A DNA stretch of 19,203 nucleotides, from positions 1 through 19,203 of the forward strand of contig JAQZAY010000034.1 in NCBI GenBank assembly GCA_029239415.1. The letters are read 5' to 3'. Both the position numbers and the translations under genes were made by a program. Under the pieces are notes generated by a model. The model saw only the letters and a program-made list of their open reading frames with translations. It was not told the origin of the DNA and ran no database searches. The first letter of the stretch is position 1, and each line of letters starts with the position of its first letter. Positions 1 through 6,846 of this stretch are shown here, in pieces. The DNA is from Pseudomonas sp. Its GTDB lineage: Bacteria > Pseudomonadota > Gammaproteobacteria > Pseudomonadales > Pseudomonadaceae.

Positions 1-1
1 T

Positions 2-256
2 GTTGAAAGCGTCGGCTGGGGTGTCGCGCAACAGGGCAGCAGCAACTCGGCCCTGCCCTCGGTGCGCAACCAGAGTGGTTGGGTGCGCGACCCGCAGCGT
101 TTTCCGGTACGCCTGATAGTGGAGGAACCGCACCCGGTCGGCCCGCGTTACGGCTCGCAGGTGACGGTGGTGATCTACACCGATGACAACCCCATGACTA
201 ACGCGCTGGGGGCTTTCATGACTCGTCTGGGCGCCTGGCTGAACTATGTCAATTGA
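2..256 (+). CDS. HlyD/EmrA-like periplasmic membrane fusion protein (3' end only)
   Basis: The reading frame is open from the left edge and encodes the last 84 residues, so the start lies outside the window. The visible part contains VGWGVAQQ, a WVRDPQRFPVRLIVEE stretch and a C-terminal segment rich in small and hydrophobic residues. The 'R-x-PV-R-hydrophobic' strand, followed by a 'G..V.V.IYT' strand, is typical of the terminal beta-barrel of HlyD/EmrA-type adaptor proteins. These span the periplasm and link an inner-membrane pump to an outer-membrane channel. The gene overlaps the start of the downstream membrane gene by 11 bases, which suggests translational coupling and a common pump. The family call rests on a short fragment and on context; I see no tie to the siderophore genes. 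Confidence 0.72.
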   Translation, partial: VESVGWGVAQQGSSNSALPSVRNQSGWVRDPQRFPVRLIVEEPHPVGPRYGSQVTVVIYTDDNPMTNALGAFMTRLGAWLNYVN

Positions 257-1295
257 TGGCCAGGCGGCGCAGGAGCTGCTGCGGATCAAGCGCCAGGGAT
301 TGCGTGTCGCCCTGGCAGTGACCGTGGGCTTGTGCGCGGGTCTGGTCCTGGGCGATATCCTGCCGTTTCTAGCGCCCTTGTTCGCCATCCAGTTTCTCTT
401 GGCCAGTCGCCGCGCGCCAGCGCTTTCTCAAGGGTTGATAACGTTGCTGGTAAGTATGCTCACCGGCGCGCTGCTGGTGTGTATGACCGGCATGTTCGGT
501 GAGCGGCCATGGATAATGCTGCCGCTGCTTTGGCTGTTTTATCTCGCCTGTTTTACCGCGCAAGGCCGACAACCTGGCGGCGCGGGACCGGCGTTGATGC
601 TGGTGATCGCCATTGTGGTGCCGATGCTCGATATCGCGCAGAGCGATCTGGGCGAGTCCATCGTGCTGGTACTGGTCAAGGCGGTCGGCCTGGGTTTGCT
701 GCTGACCTGGGGCGCCCATGCGCTGCTGCCCGACCCTGCGGGTGAATATGCCGACCAGGCACTCGCCCAGCCGCACGAGCAGACGCTGGTGATTCGCCAG
801 GCCCTGGCCAGCGCGACGATCCTGCTGGCCATGGTTGCCCTGTGCCTGAGCGACCCACGCCTGGCCACGGCGATAGTCGTGCCCATTACGGTGGCCTCGT
901 TGCTTAGCCAGTTATCCCTGGGCATGAGCAGCCGCACCGCCCTCGGCCTGGTGCTGGTCAACCTGCTAGGCGGGGCGGCGGCGTCCGTCGCCTTCACGCT
1001 ATTTGAACTGCGCCCGGCCTTGTGGCTGGTAGCGCTGATCCTGTTGCTGGCAAGCCTGCTGTTTGCCGGCAAAGCCGCCATCGGCAACGCCACTGGCAAG
1101 ATATTCGGCGGAGGGCTGATCACCTTCCTTATCCTGTTCGGGCTCGGTGTATCGCCACTGCCGACAGAAACGCCCCAGCTGTTTTCCACCCGCATCGCCT
1201 ACGTGCTGTTTGCGGTTGTCTATGCCATTGGCCTGGCCGCGCTGCTGTGGCCAAGAACGCACGTATCGGAGCGTCGTCCGCAATCGTGTAGGTGA
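246..1295 (+). CDS. DUF2955/FUSC-like integral membrane protein, probable efflux component
   Basis: A 349-residue, very hydrophobic protein. After a short charged N-terminus (about 20 residues) come two blocks of closely spaced transmembrane segments, at roughly residues 22-165 and 185-340. They are separated by a polar stretch near residues 165-180 (DPAGEYADQALAQPHEQ). This two-block layout is that of DUF2955/FUSC-like proteins (aromatic-acid exporter AaeB relatives), which are encoded next to HlyD-type adaptors. The start at 246 lies inside the upstream gene, whose stop is at 254-256, and no strong Shine-Dalgarno is visible, so translation is probably coupled. The gene ends 76 bp before the convergent regulator's stop codon. 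Substrate unknown; it is probably a neighbouring efflux operon and not part of the siderophore locus. Confidence 0.8.
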   Translation: MSIDGQAAQELLRIKRQGLRVALAVTVGLCAGLVLGDILPFLAPLFAIQFLLASRRAPALSQGLITLLVSMLTGALLVCMTGMFGERPWIMLPLLWLFYLACFTAQGRQPGGAGPALMLVIAIVVPMLDIAQSDLGESIVLVLVKAVGLGLLLTWGAHALLPDPAGEYADQALAQPHEQTLVIRQALASATILLAMVALCLSDPRLATAIVVPITVASLLSQLSLGMSSRTALGLVLVNLLGGAAASVAFTLFELRPALWLVALILLLASLLFAGKAAIGNATGKIFGGGLITFLILFGLGVSPLPTETPQLFSTRIAYVLFAVVYAIGLAALLWPRTHVSERRPQSCR

Positions 1296-1371
1296 TCCGG
1301 CGGACACTGAAGGATCTAACGCGGCCATCAGCCTTACGACGTAATTCTGACCTTGTCCTGGCGGTCCTCGC

Positions 1372-2358
1372 TCACTTGACCGAGATCGATAACTTGCTTC
1401 TCCCGCCATGCTTGAGAAGCGAAGGGTTGATCCCGAACTGTTTGCGAAACGCCGTGGCGAAATGGCTCGCGTTGGCATACCCAAGGTCCGACGCGATCCT
1501 CATCACCGACTCTTCTCCGTTCAACAAGCGACTCCGGGCCTGGATCATTCGCGCTTGCTGAAAGACGCCGTAGACGCTGTTCAAGAACAATTGGCGAAAC
1601 CCGCGCGTGAGCTTTGGCTGGCTCATTCCGGACTCGCGAGCGAGTTCAGACAGGCTTGGCGCCTTGCCAAGATCCGCGAGCAGCCGTTCACGCGCACGAA
1701 GCAAGCGTTGGCGATCGATGTGGCTGACGCGGCAAGTGCAATCGACATTGTGGCGCGCCTCCAGGAACAGGCTGACCAGGGTGACGCTTTGACCATACAG
1801 CCAAAGGCCGCTTCGGGGCTGGCTTGTCGGTGAGTCAGGGCCCTGGTCCATTGCCGTGCATAACAGATGCGCGGTCGCGCTCATTTCGCCACTGCGGTGC
1901 CCTTCAAGAAAACAATGATCGCAAGCCAGGGCCTTGTTCAACAGCGGATCGAGCTTCAATTCCCACTGCGCCAGCACCTCGGGACGGATCATCACCGTGA
2001 TGTTGTCGATCTCCCCATGCTGGTGATAAAGACCGTGGTGGCGACGGCCGTAGCTGATGCAGCCGGCGCCTTCGTCGATTACGTAGCGTCGCTGCCGACG
2101 GCCATCACGAAAGCTGCAGGCAGCCTTGCCCTTGAGCAGGTTGGTAAAACTGAAATGGATACATTCGCTGTCGTCCTGCAAAGGTAGTTCGATCGGCTGC
2201 TCGAACTTGCTTTGCCAACGCACGATGTCGAGGCCGTCCTGCAGGTTCATGCGCGTGACCCGGCAGTGCGCCCCAGGCCCGAGATCACTTCCATATTCTC
2301 CCGTGATGATTCGCGAGACCGGCATCGGCTCTCCTGCGCCTCCTTGAACGACTGACAT
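1372..2358 (-). CDS. AraC-family transcriptional activator, PchR-like
   Basis: A 328-residue regulator. The N-terminal ~215 residues form a ligand-sensing region, and the C-terminal ~100 residues hold two helix-turn-helix motifs. The first spans about residues 230-253 (LSELARESGMSQPKLTRGFR). The second is followed by the AraC signature near residues 288-308 (GYANASHFATAFRKQFGINP). This C-terminal half resembles PchR, which activates pyochelin genes when bound to ferri-siderophore. The ATG at 2358 is preceded by AGGAGA with six bases of spacing, so the start is well supported. The gene is divergent from receptor 1 and shares a 161-bp control region that contains a Fur box and a candidate activator box. 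The box begins about 8 bp from this gene's Shine-Dalgarno, so self-regulation is plausible. I infer that it senses the local siderophore; other iron-related AraC effectors cannot be excluded. Confidence 0.9.
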   Translation of the reverse strand: MSVVQGGAGEPMPVSRIITGEYGSDLGPGAHCRVTRMNLQDGLDIVRWQSKFEQPIELPLQDDSECIHFSFTNLLKGKAACSFRDGRRQRRYVIDEGAGCISYGRRHHGLYHQHGEIDNITVMIRPEVLAQWELKLDPLLNKALACDHCFLEGHRSGEMSATAHLLCTAMDQGPDSPTSQPRSGLWLYGQSVTLVSLFLEARHNVDCTCRVSHIDRQRLLRARERLLADLGKAPSLSELARESGMSQPKLTRGFRQLFLNSVYGVFQQARMIQARSRLLNGEESVMRIASDLGYANASHFATAFRKQFGINPSLLKHGGRSKLSISVK

Positions 2359-2377
2359 CGTGAATCTCCTGGTTGAC

Positions 2378-2408
2378 CGGATACGGCTCGAATCAGATCA
2401 CATTGGGG
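2378..2408 (+). promoter_or_regulatory. Candidate PchR-type activator box upstream of receptor 1
   Basis: One of three copies of a 31-bp element in this window. Offsets 2-9 read GGATACGG, with AA at 14-15, GA at 19-20, A at 25 and GGG at 29-31. These 15 positions (offset 6 excluded) are identical in the other two copies. The Fur box starts 40 bp after the first base of this element, against 38 bp at the NRPS promoter. That fits an activator bound upstream of a Fur-covered promoter. Binding by the adjacent AraC protein is inferred. Confidence 0.6.
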
Positions 2409-2417
2409 TGGATCTAT

Positions 2418-2436
2418 GCAATTGATAATTATTAGC
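2418..2436 (+). promoter_or_regulatory. Fur box (divergent regulator/receptor 1 promoters)
   Basis: The 19-mer GCAATTGATAATTATTAGC matches the Fur consensus GATAATGATAATCATTATC at 14 of 19 positions. It lies midway between the AraC gene (start 2358) and receptor 1 (start 2520), so it could repress both under iron-replete conditions. The GATAAT inside it may double as a -10 element for the receptor promoter; no good -35 is visible, as expected for an activator-dependent promoter. Confidence 0.82.
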
Positions 2437-2519
2437 ATCTGGCGCGCTCCCCACGCTGCGCCAATTCGTTGCAGCCAACGTAACGCGCACCGATCAGAAT
2501 CCTCGCTCAAGGACCTACA

Positions 2520-4640
2520 ATGTCTGCACGACGCAACACGACGGCTATCCGTGGATCTTGCTACAAGTGTAATACTATAACAATAATTTTAACTTGGACA
2601 CTGGCCAGTCCGGTACTCGCCGCCGCTGACCAGACCTTTGAATTACCCGTCTCGACGGTGACCGCGCGCATGGAGCAGGAAGATCCGCGAAACCTGCCCA
2701 TCAGCCTCAGCGTGATCAGCGGCGAGCAACTGCGTACCCAGCGGCTCGACACGCTGGAAAGCGCCCTGCGCAACACGTCCGGGGTCAACGTCAATTCTTC
2801 CGGCGGCCCGAATGATTTCAACGTGCTGATCCGTGGTGTCGGCTCGCTGTACCAGATGTCGATGGATGACAGCTCGGTGGCCTTCAACATCGACGGTGTT
2901 CCGGTCGCCTCACGCAGCCTCGGTTTCGGCACCCTGGATGTCGATCGCATCGAGGTACTCAAGGGCCCCCAGGGCACGATGTCCGGTGCGATTGGCCAGG
3001 CGGGCGCGGTGAACATCACTACCCGCCAGCCGACCCGCGAGCCGGAAGGTTATGTACGCGGCGAGGTGGGTCAGGAGGGCCAGTTCCTCAGCGAAGGTGC
3101 CATCGGCGGGCCGATCAGCGACAGCCTGAGCGGCCGCCTGGCGGTGCGCCGGGCCGGCTATGACAGCTGGATCGACAACGACCGGACCGACGATCCCATC
3201 ACCAGGCCACGCAACGAGGCTTATCGCGCCAGCCTGCTCTGGGACCTCAACGATGACACCCATGTGCTGTTCAGCGCCGAACGCCAGAAAACCGAACGCG
3301 CCACCAACTCGTTGGTGCTGCGTCCTTATGGCAGCGACCCCAGCCTGGACCTGACGCCCGGTCTGTTCGATGACAATTACAAGACCACCGAGCGCTACAC
3401 CGTCAAGGTCGATCATGACTTCGCCAACAGTCGCCTGACGTCGACAACCGCCACCTCCACCGCCGATTTCGAAGGCCTGGTCGCCTACGACAGCAAACTG
3501 ATGGGCGCCCTGTACGGCACGCCCAGCGAGTACTGGGCGCTGGACAAATCCTTCGAGCGCAGCTGGAGCCAGGACCTGCACTTGAGCTCGTTGCCCGACG
3601 CCGACACGTTCTGGATCGCCGGCCTTGCCGCCAGCCGCAACGAGCGCAGCTACGACACGCCGCGCAATACCTATGGCACCGCCGATGCCAGGTTTCGCGA
3701 CTTCACCACCACCACGTATGCCGGCTACGGCGAAGTCACCTTCCCACTCACCGAGCGCCTGAAGCTCACCACCGGCTACCGCCATTCCTGGGATCGCAAG
3801 ACCTACGACGGCCAATACTTCGCTGGCACCGGCGCCGTGGACGATTCACGCAAACTGACTGACCACTACGGCACCGGCCGCGTAGCCATGAGCTATGCGC
3901 TCACCCCGCAAACCAACATCTACCTGCAATTGGCGCGAGGCTATAAATCCGGCGGGTTCAATGATTATGCGGCGCAGGTCAGCGACAGCGAGCCCTACAA
4001 GGCCGCCGTCAGCCGAGCCGCCGAACTGGGCTTCAAAAGTGAAACCGAAGATCGCCGTGGCAGCCTGAACGGTGCGTTGTTCTACACCCGCGTGCACGAC
4101 GACCACCTGCTGGGCTACAACGCGGCCACTTTCGCCACCAATGCGTTCAATGCCGATACCCGCACCCGCGGCGCCGAACTTGAAGGCGCCTGGCGCTTCG
4201 ACCACGGCCTGAGCGTTACCGCCAGCGCCACCTACCTCGATGCCAGGATCACCAGCGCCGTGCACGGCATCCAGGCCGGTGACGTCGCCGCCGGCAACCG
4301 GACCCCGGATGTTCCGCGCTGGAGCGGTAATCTCAACATCGGCTGGCAGCACCCGTTGGGCACCTTTGCCAGCCTTGGCGAAACTACCTTGAACACCAGC
4401 CTCAATTACCACCTGGTGGGCGAACGCGCAGCCGATCCGCAGAACCACTTCAACCTGGACAACTACGAGAAACTCGACCTGCGCGCGAGCCTCGAAAGCC
4501 GCTTTGGCGAAGTCTATGCCTTCGCCGACAACCTGCTGAACCAGACCTACGACACCTACGGTTTCTATAGTGACCCGGTAGCCTATGGTGCGCCGGCGCG
4601 ACGGCGCACCTTGGGCGTCGGCTACACCTATCAGTTCTGA
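2520..4640 (+). CDS. TonB-dependent outer-membrane siderophore receptor, FyuA/FetA-type (receptor 1)
   Basis: A 706-residue protein. The ATG at 2520 follows AAGGA with six bases of spacing. Residues 1-36 form a signal peptide with a hydrophobic core at about 19-33 and probable cleavage after AAA36. A TonB-box-like segment (STVTA, residues 45-49) comes next. The plug domain includes VNVNSSGGPNDFNVLIRGVG and DGVPV, with GPQGT at 149-153. The rest is a 22-strand-type beta barrel ending in a terminal Phe (YTYQF), the usual outer-membrane assembly signal. The relatives are receptors for yersiniabactin and enantio-pyochelin; import of the ferri-siderophore made here is inferred. The usual 'GPQGTLYGR' plug motif is altered to GPQGTMSGAI. 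The signal-peptide codons are unusually AT-rich. It is a close paralogue of receptor 2 and convergent with it. Confidence 0.93.
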   Translation: MSARRNTTAIRGSCYKCNTITIILTWTLASPVLAAADQTFELPVSTVTARMEQEDPRNLPISLSVISGEQLRTQRLDTLESALRNTSGVNVNSSGGPNDFNVLIRGVGSLYQMSMDDSSVAFNIDGVPVASRSLGFGTLDVDRIEVLKGPQGTMSGAIGQAGAVNITTRQPTREPEGYVRGEVGQEGQFLSEGAIGGPISDSLSGRLAVRRAGYDSWIDNDRTDDPITRPRNEAYRASLLWDLNDDTHVLFSAERQKTERATNSLVLRPYGSDPSLDLTPGLFDDNYKTTERYTVKVDHDFANSRLTSTTATSTADFEGLVAYDSKLMGALYGTPSEYWALDKSFERSWSQDLHLSSLPDADTFWIAGLAASRNERSYDTPRNTYGTADARFRDFTTTTYAGYGEVTFPLTERLKLTTGYRHSWDRKTYDGQYFAGTGAVDDSRKLTDHYGTGRVAMSYALTPQTNIYLQLARGYKSGGFNDYAAQVSDSEPYKAAVSRAAELGFKSETEDRRGSLNGALFYTRVHDDHLLGYNAATFATNAFNADTRTRGAELEGAWRFDHGLSVTASATYLDARITSAVHGIQAGDVAAGNRTPDVPRWSGNLNIGWQHPLGTFASLGETTLNTSLNYHLVGERAADPQNHFNLDNYEKLDLRASLESRFGEVYAFADNLLNQTYDTYGFYSDPVAYGAPARRRTLGVGYTYQF

Positions 4641-4644
4641 CCTG

Positions 4645-4663
4645 CCCTTGACTCCATGAAGGG
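4645..4663. terminator. Possible weak bidirectional terminator hairpin between convergent receptors
   Basis: Only 26 bp separate the stop codons of the two convergent receptors. They contain CCCTT (4645-4649) and AAGGG (4659-4663), a 5-bp inverted repeat with a 9-base loop. There is no T-tract on either strand. It could limit read-through in both directions, but the stem is short and this may be chance. Confidence 0.25.
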
Positions 4664-4666
4664 TAC

Positions 4667-6814
4667 TCAGAACGAATAGCTGTACCCGACGCCCGCCGAG
4701 CGCCCCCGGCCCGGCATGCCGGTCAGCACCTGGTCAGTGGAATATGATCCATACAAGTCATATCGCGCATCGAGCAGGTTATCGCCCCACAGATAGACTT
4801 CCGAACCGCCACTCTCCAGGCCCACGTGCAGGTCCAGCTTGGCGTAGCCCTTGAGGTCGTAATGATTCTGCGGGTCGGCGGGGCGATTTTTCTGCACGCG
4901 ATAGTTGAGCAACGTGTTCAGCCGTGGGGCCGGCAAGCCCATGAACTCGCCCAGGTTCCGCTGCCAGGCGATGCTGAAGTTACCGCTCCACAGCGGCACG
5001 TCCGGCACACGATTTCCCGCCGCGACATCACCACCGGAAACGCCCGGCGCATCGGAGGTCACCACCGCGTTGGTGTAGCTCACCGCACTGCCCAGGGTCA
5101 GCTCATCGGTGACATGCCAGGTGCTCGACAGCTCGGCGCCCTTGCTGCGGGTATCGGCGTTCACGGCACTGACCGCCAGGGTGTTGAAGTCGTAACCCAG
5201 CAGGTGGTCGTCCTGCACACGGGTAATGAACAACGCACCTTCGAGGCTCAGGGCACCCTCGGCGCTTTCATGCTTGAAACCGATTTCGGCGGAATTCACC
5301 TTGGCCGCCTTGTAAGGTTCGCTGTCCCTGACCGATGTCGCGTAATCGTTGAAGCCCGCTGATTTATAGCCTCGCGACAGCACCGCATACAGATTCGTCT
5401 GCGGCGTGAGCGCGTAGCTCAAGGCGACGCGCCCGGTGCTGTAGTCATCCTGTAACCGGCGATCGTCGGCGACACTATTGCCCCCGCTTGAATAGTCGGC
5501 GCCGTAGGTCTTGCGGTCCCAGGTGTGGCGCAGGCCAGTGGTGAGCTTCCAGTCTTCGGCGATCGGATAGGTCATCTCGCCGTAAAGCGCATAGCTGTTG
5601 GTGGTGAAATCGCGCATCTGCCGGGCGCCGTTGGTGAAATCCTCGGAATCGAAGCTGCGCTCGGAGCGCGACAGGTTCACCCCGGTCACCCAGAACACCT
5701 CGGCATCCGCCAGCGAACCCAGGCGCAGGTCCTGGCTCCATACGCGCTCCTTGGCAGTATCCTCGATCAGGTATTCGAACGGTGAACCGTAGAGTGCCTC
5801 GGTGATGTTGCGGTCATAGCCTTTTACCGCATTGAAATCGGTGCTCGTGTAGGCGCTGATCGAGGTGATCCGTGACTGCGCCAAGTCGTGATTGAGCTCG
5901 AAAGAATAACGCTCGTTGGTCTTCTGGTTGTCATCGAAGGTACCGGGCGTGTAGTCCAGGCTGGGACTGTTGCCGAACGGGCGGAGCATTTCCAGGCCGG
6001 CATAATGATCGGCGCGCTGGCGCTCGGCGATCAGCAGGCCGGTTGTGCCCTGATCGTTGTCCCATAGCAGGCTGCCGCGCAGGGCCAGGTCGCGAGGCTT
6101 GGTCAACGGGTCACCGTCCTGCTGGTCGTCGACCCAGTTATCGAAGCCGCTGCGGCGCACGGCGATACGCCCCGCGAGGGATTCGGTCAACGGCCCGCCG
6201 ACGGCGCCTTCGGTCATGAACTGGCCCTGGCTGCCGACTTCACCGCGCACATAACCTTCCACTTCGCGGGTCGGCTTGCGGGTGGTGACATTGATCGCGC
6301 CCGCCTCGCTGTTACGCCCGAACAGTGTGCCCTGGGGGCCCTTGAGCACTTCCACTTGCTGCACATCGAGCGTGGCCATCGCCGCGTTGCGCACCGACAT
6401 CGGCACCCCGTCGACATTCAGTACCACCGAGCCGTCGTCCATGCTCATCTGGTTCAGCGAACCGACACCACGGATGCGCACATTGGCGTCGTTGGCGCCG
6501 CCCCAGGAATTCACGTCCACGCCCGGCGTGGTCCGCAATGCGTCCTCCAGGCTGCGCAAGCGCCGGGTTTCGAGGGTTTGTCCGTCGATCACGGAAAGTC
6601 CGAAGGGAATATCCCTGGCGCTTTCCTCGTTCAAACGGGCGCTGACCGTCAGCGGGGCCAACTCGATGACCTCCGCGCTGGCGGCGGGTTGATAGTCGGC
6701 GGAATAGGCCGTGCATACCTGGCTGGACAAAGCCAGCGCCAGGGTTTGGGTCAACACATTCTCACGCCAGCCAAGCGGACGACGTAGCGGTTGGACAGAC
6801 AACTCAGGTGACAT
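4667..6814 (-). CDS. TonB-dependent outer-membrane siderophore receptor, FyuA/FetA-type (receptor 2)
   Basis: 715 residues from the ATG at 6814. That start has GGAG six bases upstream and gives a sensible signal peptide: Arg-Arg at 11-12, a hydrophobic stretch from about 20, and cleavage after YSA39. A TonB-box-like segment (LTVSA, 55-59) follows. The plug holds the canonical GPQGTLFGRN at 159-168. The barrel ends in YSYSF. An in-frame ATG at 6850 overlaps the permease stop as ATGA and would add 12 residues, but its upstream region lacks a good Shine-Dalgarno. The protein aligns along its whole length with receptor 1 and shares long blocks such as DVNSWGGANDANVRIRGVG versus NVNSSGGPNDFNVLIRGVG. 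It is the last gene of the ABC operon. Uptake of a related or differently processed ferri-siderophore is inferred. Confidence 0.92.
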   Translation of the reverse strand: MSPELSVQPLRRPLGWRENVLTQTLALALSSQVCTAYSADYQPAASAEVIELAPLTVSARLNEESARDIPFGLSVIDGQTLETRRLRSLEDALRTTPGVDVNSWGGANDANVRIRGVGSLNQMSMDDGSVVLNVDGVPMSVRNAAMATLDVQQVEVLKGPQGTLFGRNSEAGAINVTTRKPTREVEGYVRGEVGSQGQFMTEGAVGGPLTESLAGRIAVRRSGFDNWVDDQQDGDPLTKPRDLALRGSLLWDNDQGTTGLLIAERQRADHYAGLEMLRPFGNSPSLDYTPGTFDDNQKTNERYSFELNHDLAQSRITSISAYTSTDFNAVKGYDRNITEALYGSPFEYLIEDTAKERVWSQDLRLGSLADAEVFWVTGVNLSRSERSFDSEDFTNGARQMRDFTTNSYALYGEMTYPIAEDWKLTTGLRHTWDRKTYGADYSSGGNSVADDRRLQDDYSTGRVALSYALTPQTNLYAVLSRGYKSAGFNDYATSVRDSEPYKAAKVNSAEIGFKHESAEGALSLEGALFITRVQDDHLLGYDFNTLAVSAVNADTRSKGAELSSTWHVTDELTLGSAVSYTNAVVTSDAPGVSGGDVAAGNRVPDVPLWSGNFSIAWQRNLGEFMGLPAPRLNTLLNYRVQKNRPADPQNHYDLKGYAKLDLHVGLESGGSEVYLWGDNLLDARYDLYGSYSTDQVLTGMPGRGRSAGVGYSYSF

Positions 6815-6820
6815 GGGAAG

Positions 6821-6824
6821 CTCC
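6821..6824 (-). promoter_or_regulatory. Ribosome binding site fixing the receptor 2 start
   Basis: On the minus strand GGAG lies six bases before the ATG at 6814. The competing ATG at 6850 overlaps the permease stop codon and is preceded only by a run of G within permease coding sequence, so 6814 is preferred. Confidence 0.55.
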
Positions 6825-6846
6825 AGAAAACAGGGATGGTTCGAAT

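Noticed and set aside
1294..1316. Inverted repeat GATCC/GGATC after the DUF2955 gene as a terminator
   Set aside because: Only 5 bp of stem with a 13-base loop and no T-run. No convincing terminator was found in the 76-bp gap between the two convergent genes.
2910..3815. A 301-codon Gly/Ala/Val-rich minus-strand frame inside receptor 1
   Set aside because: Antisense to plug and barrel coding sequence; composition typical of a GC-driven shadow frame.
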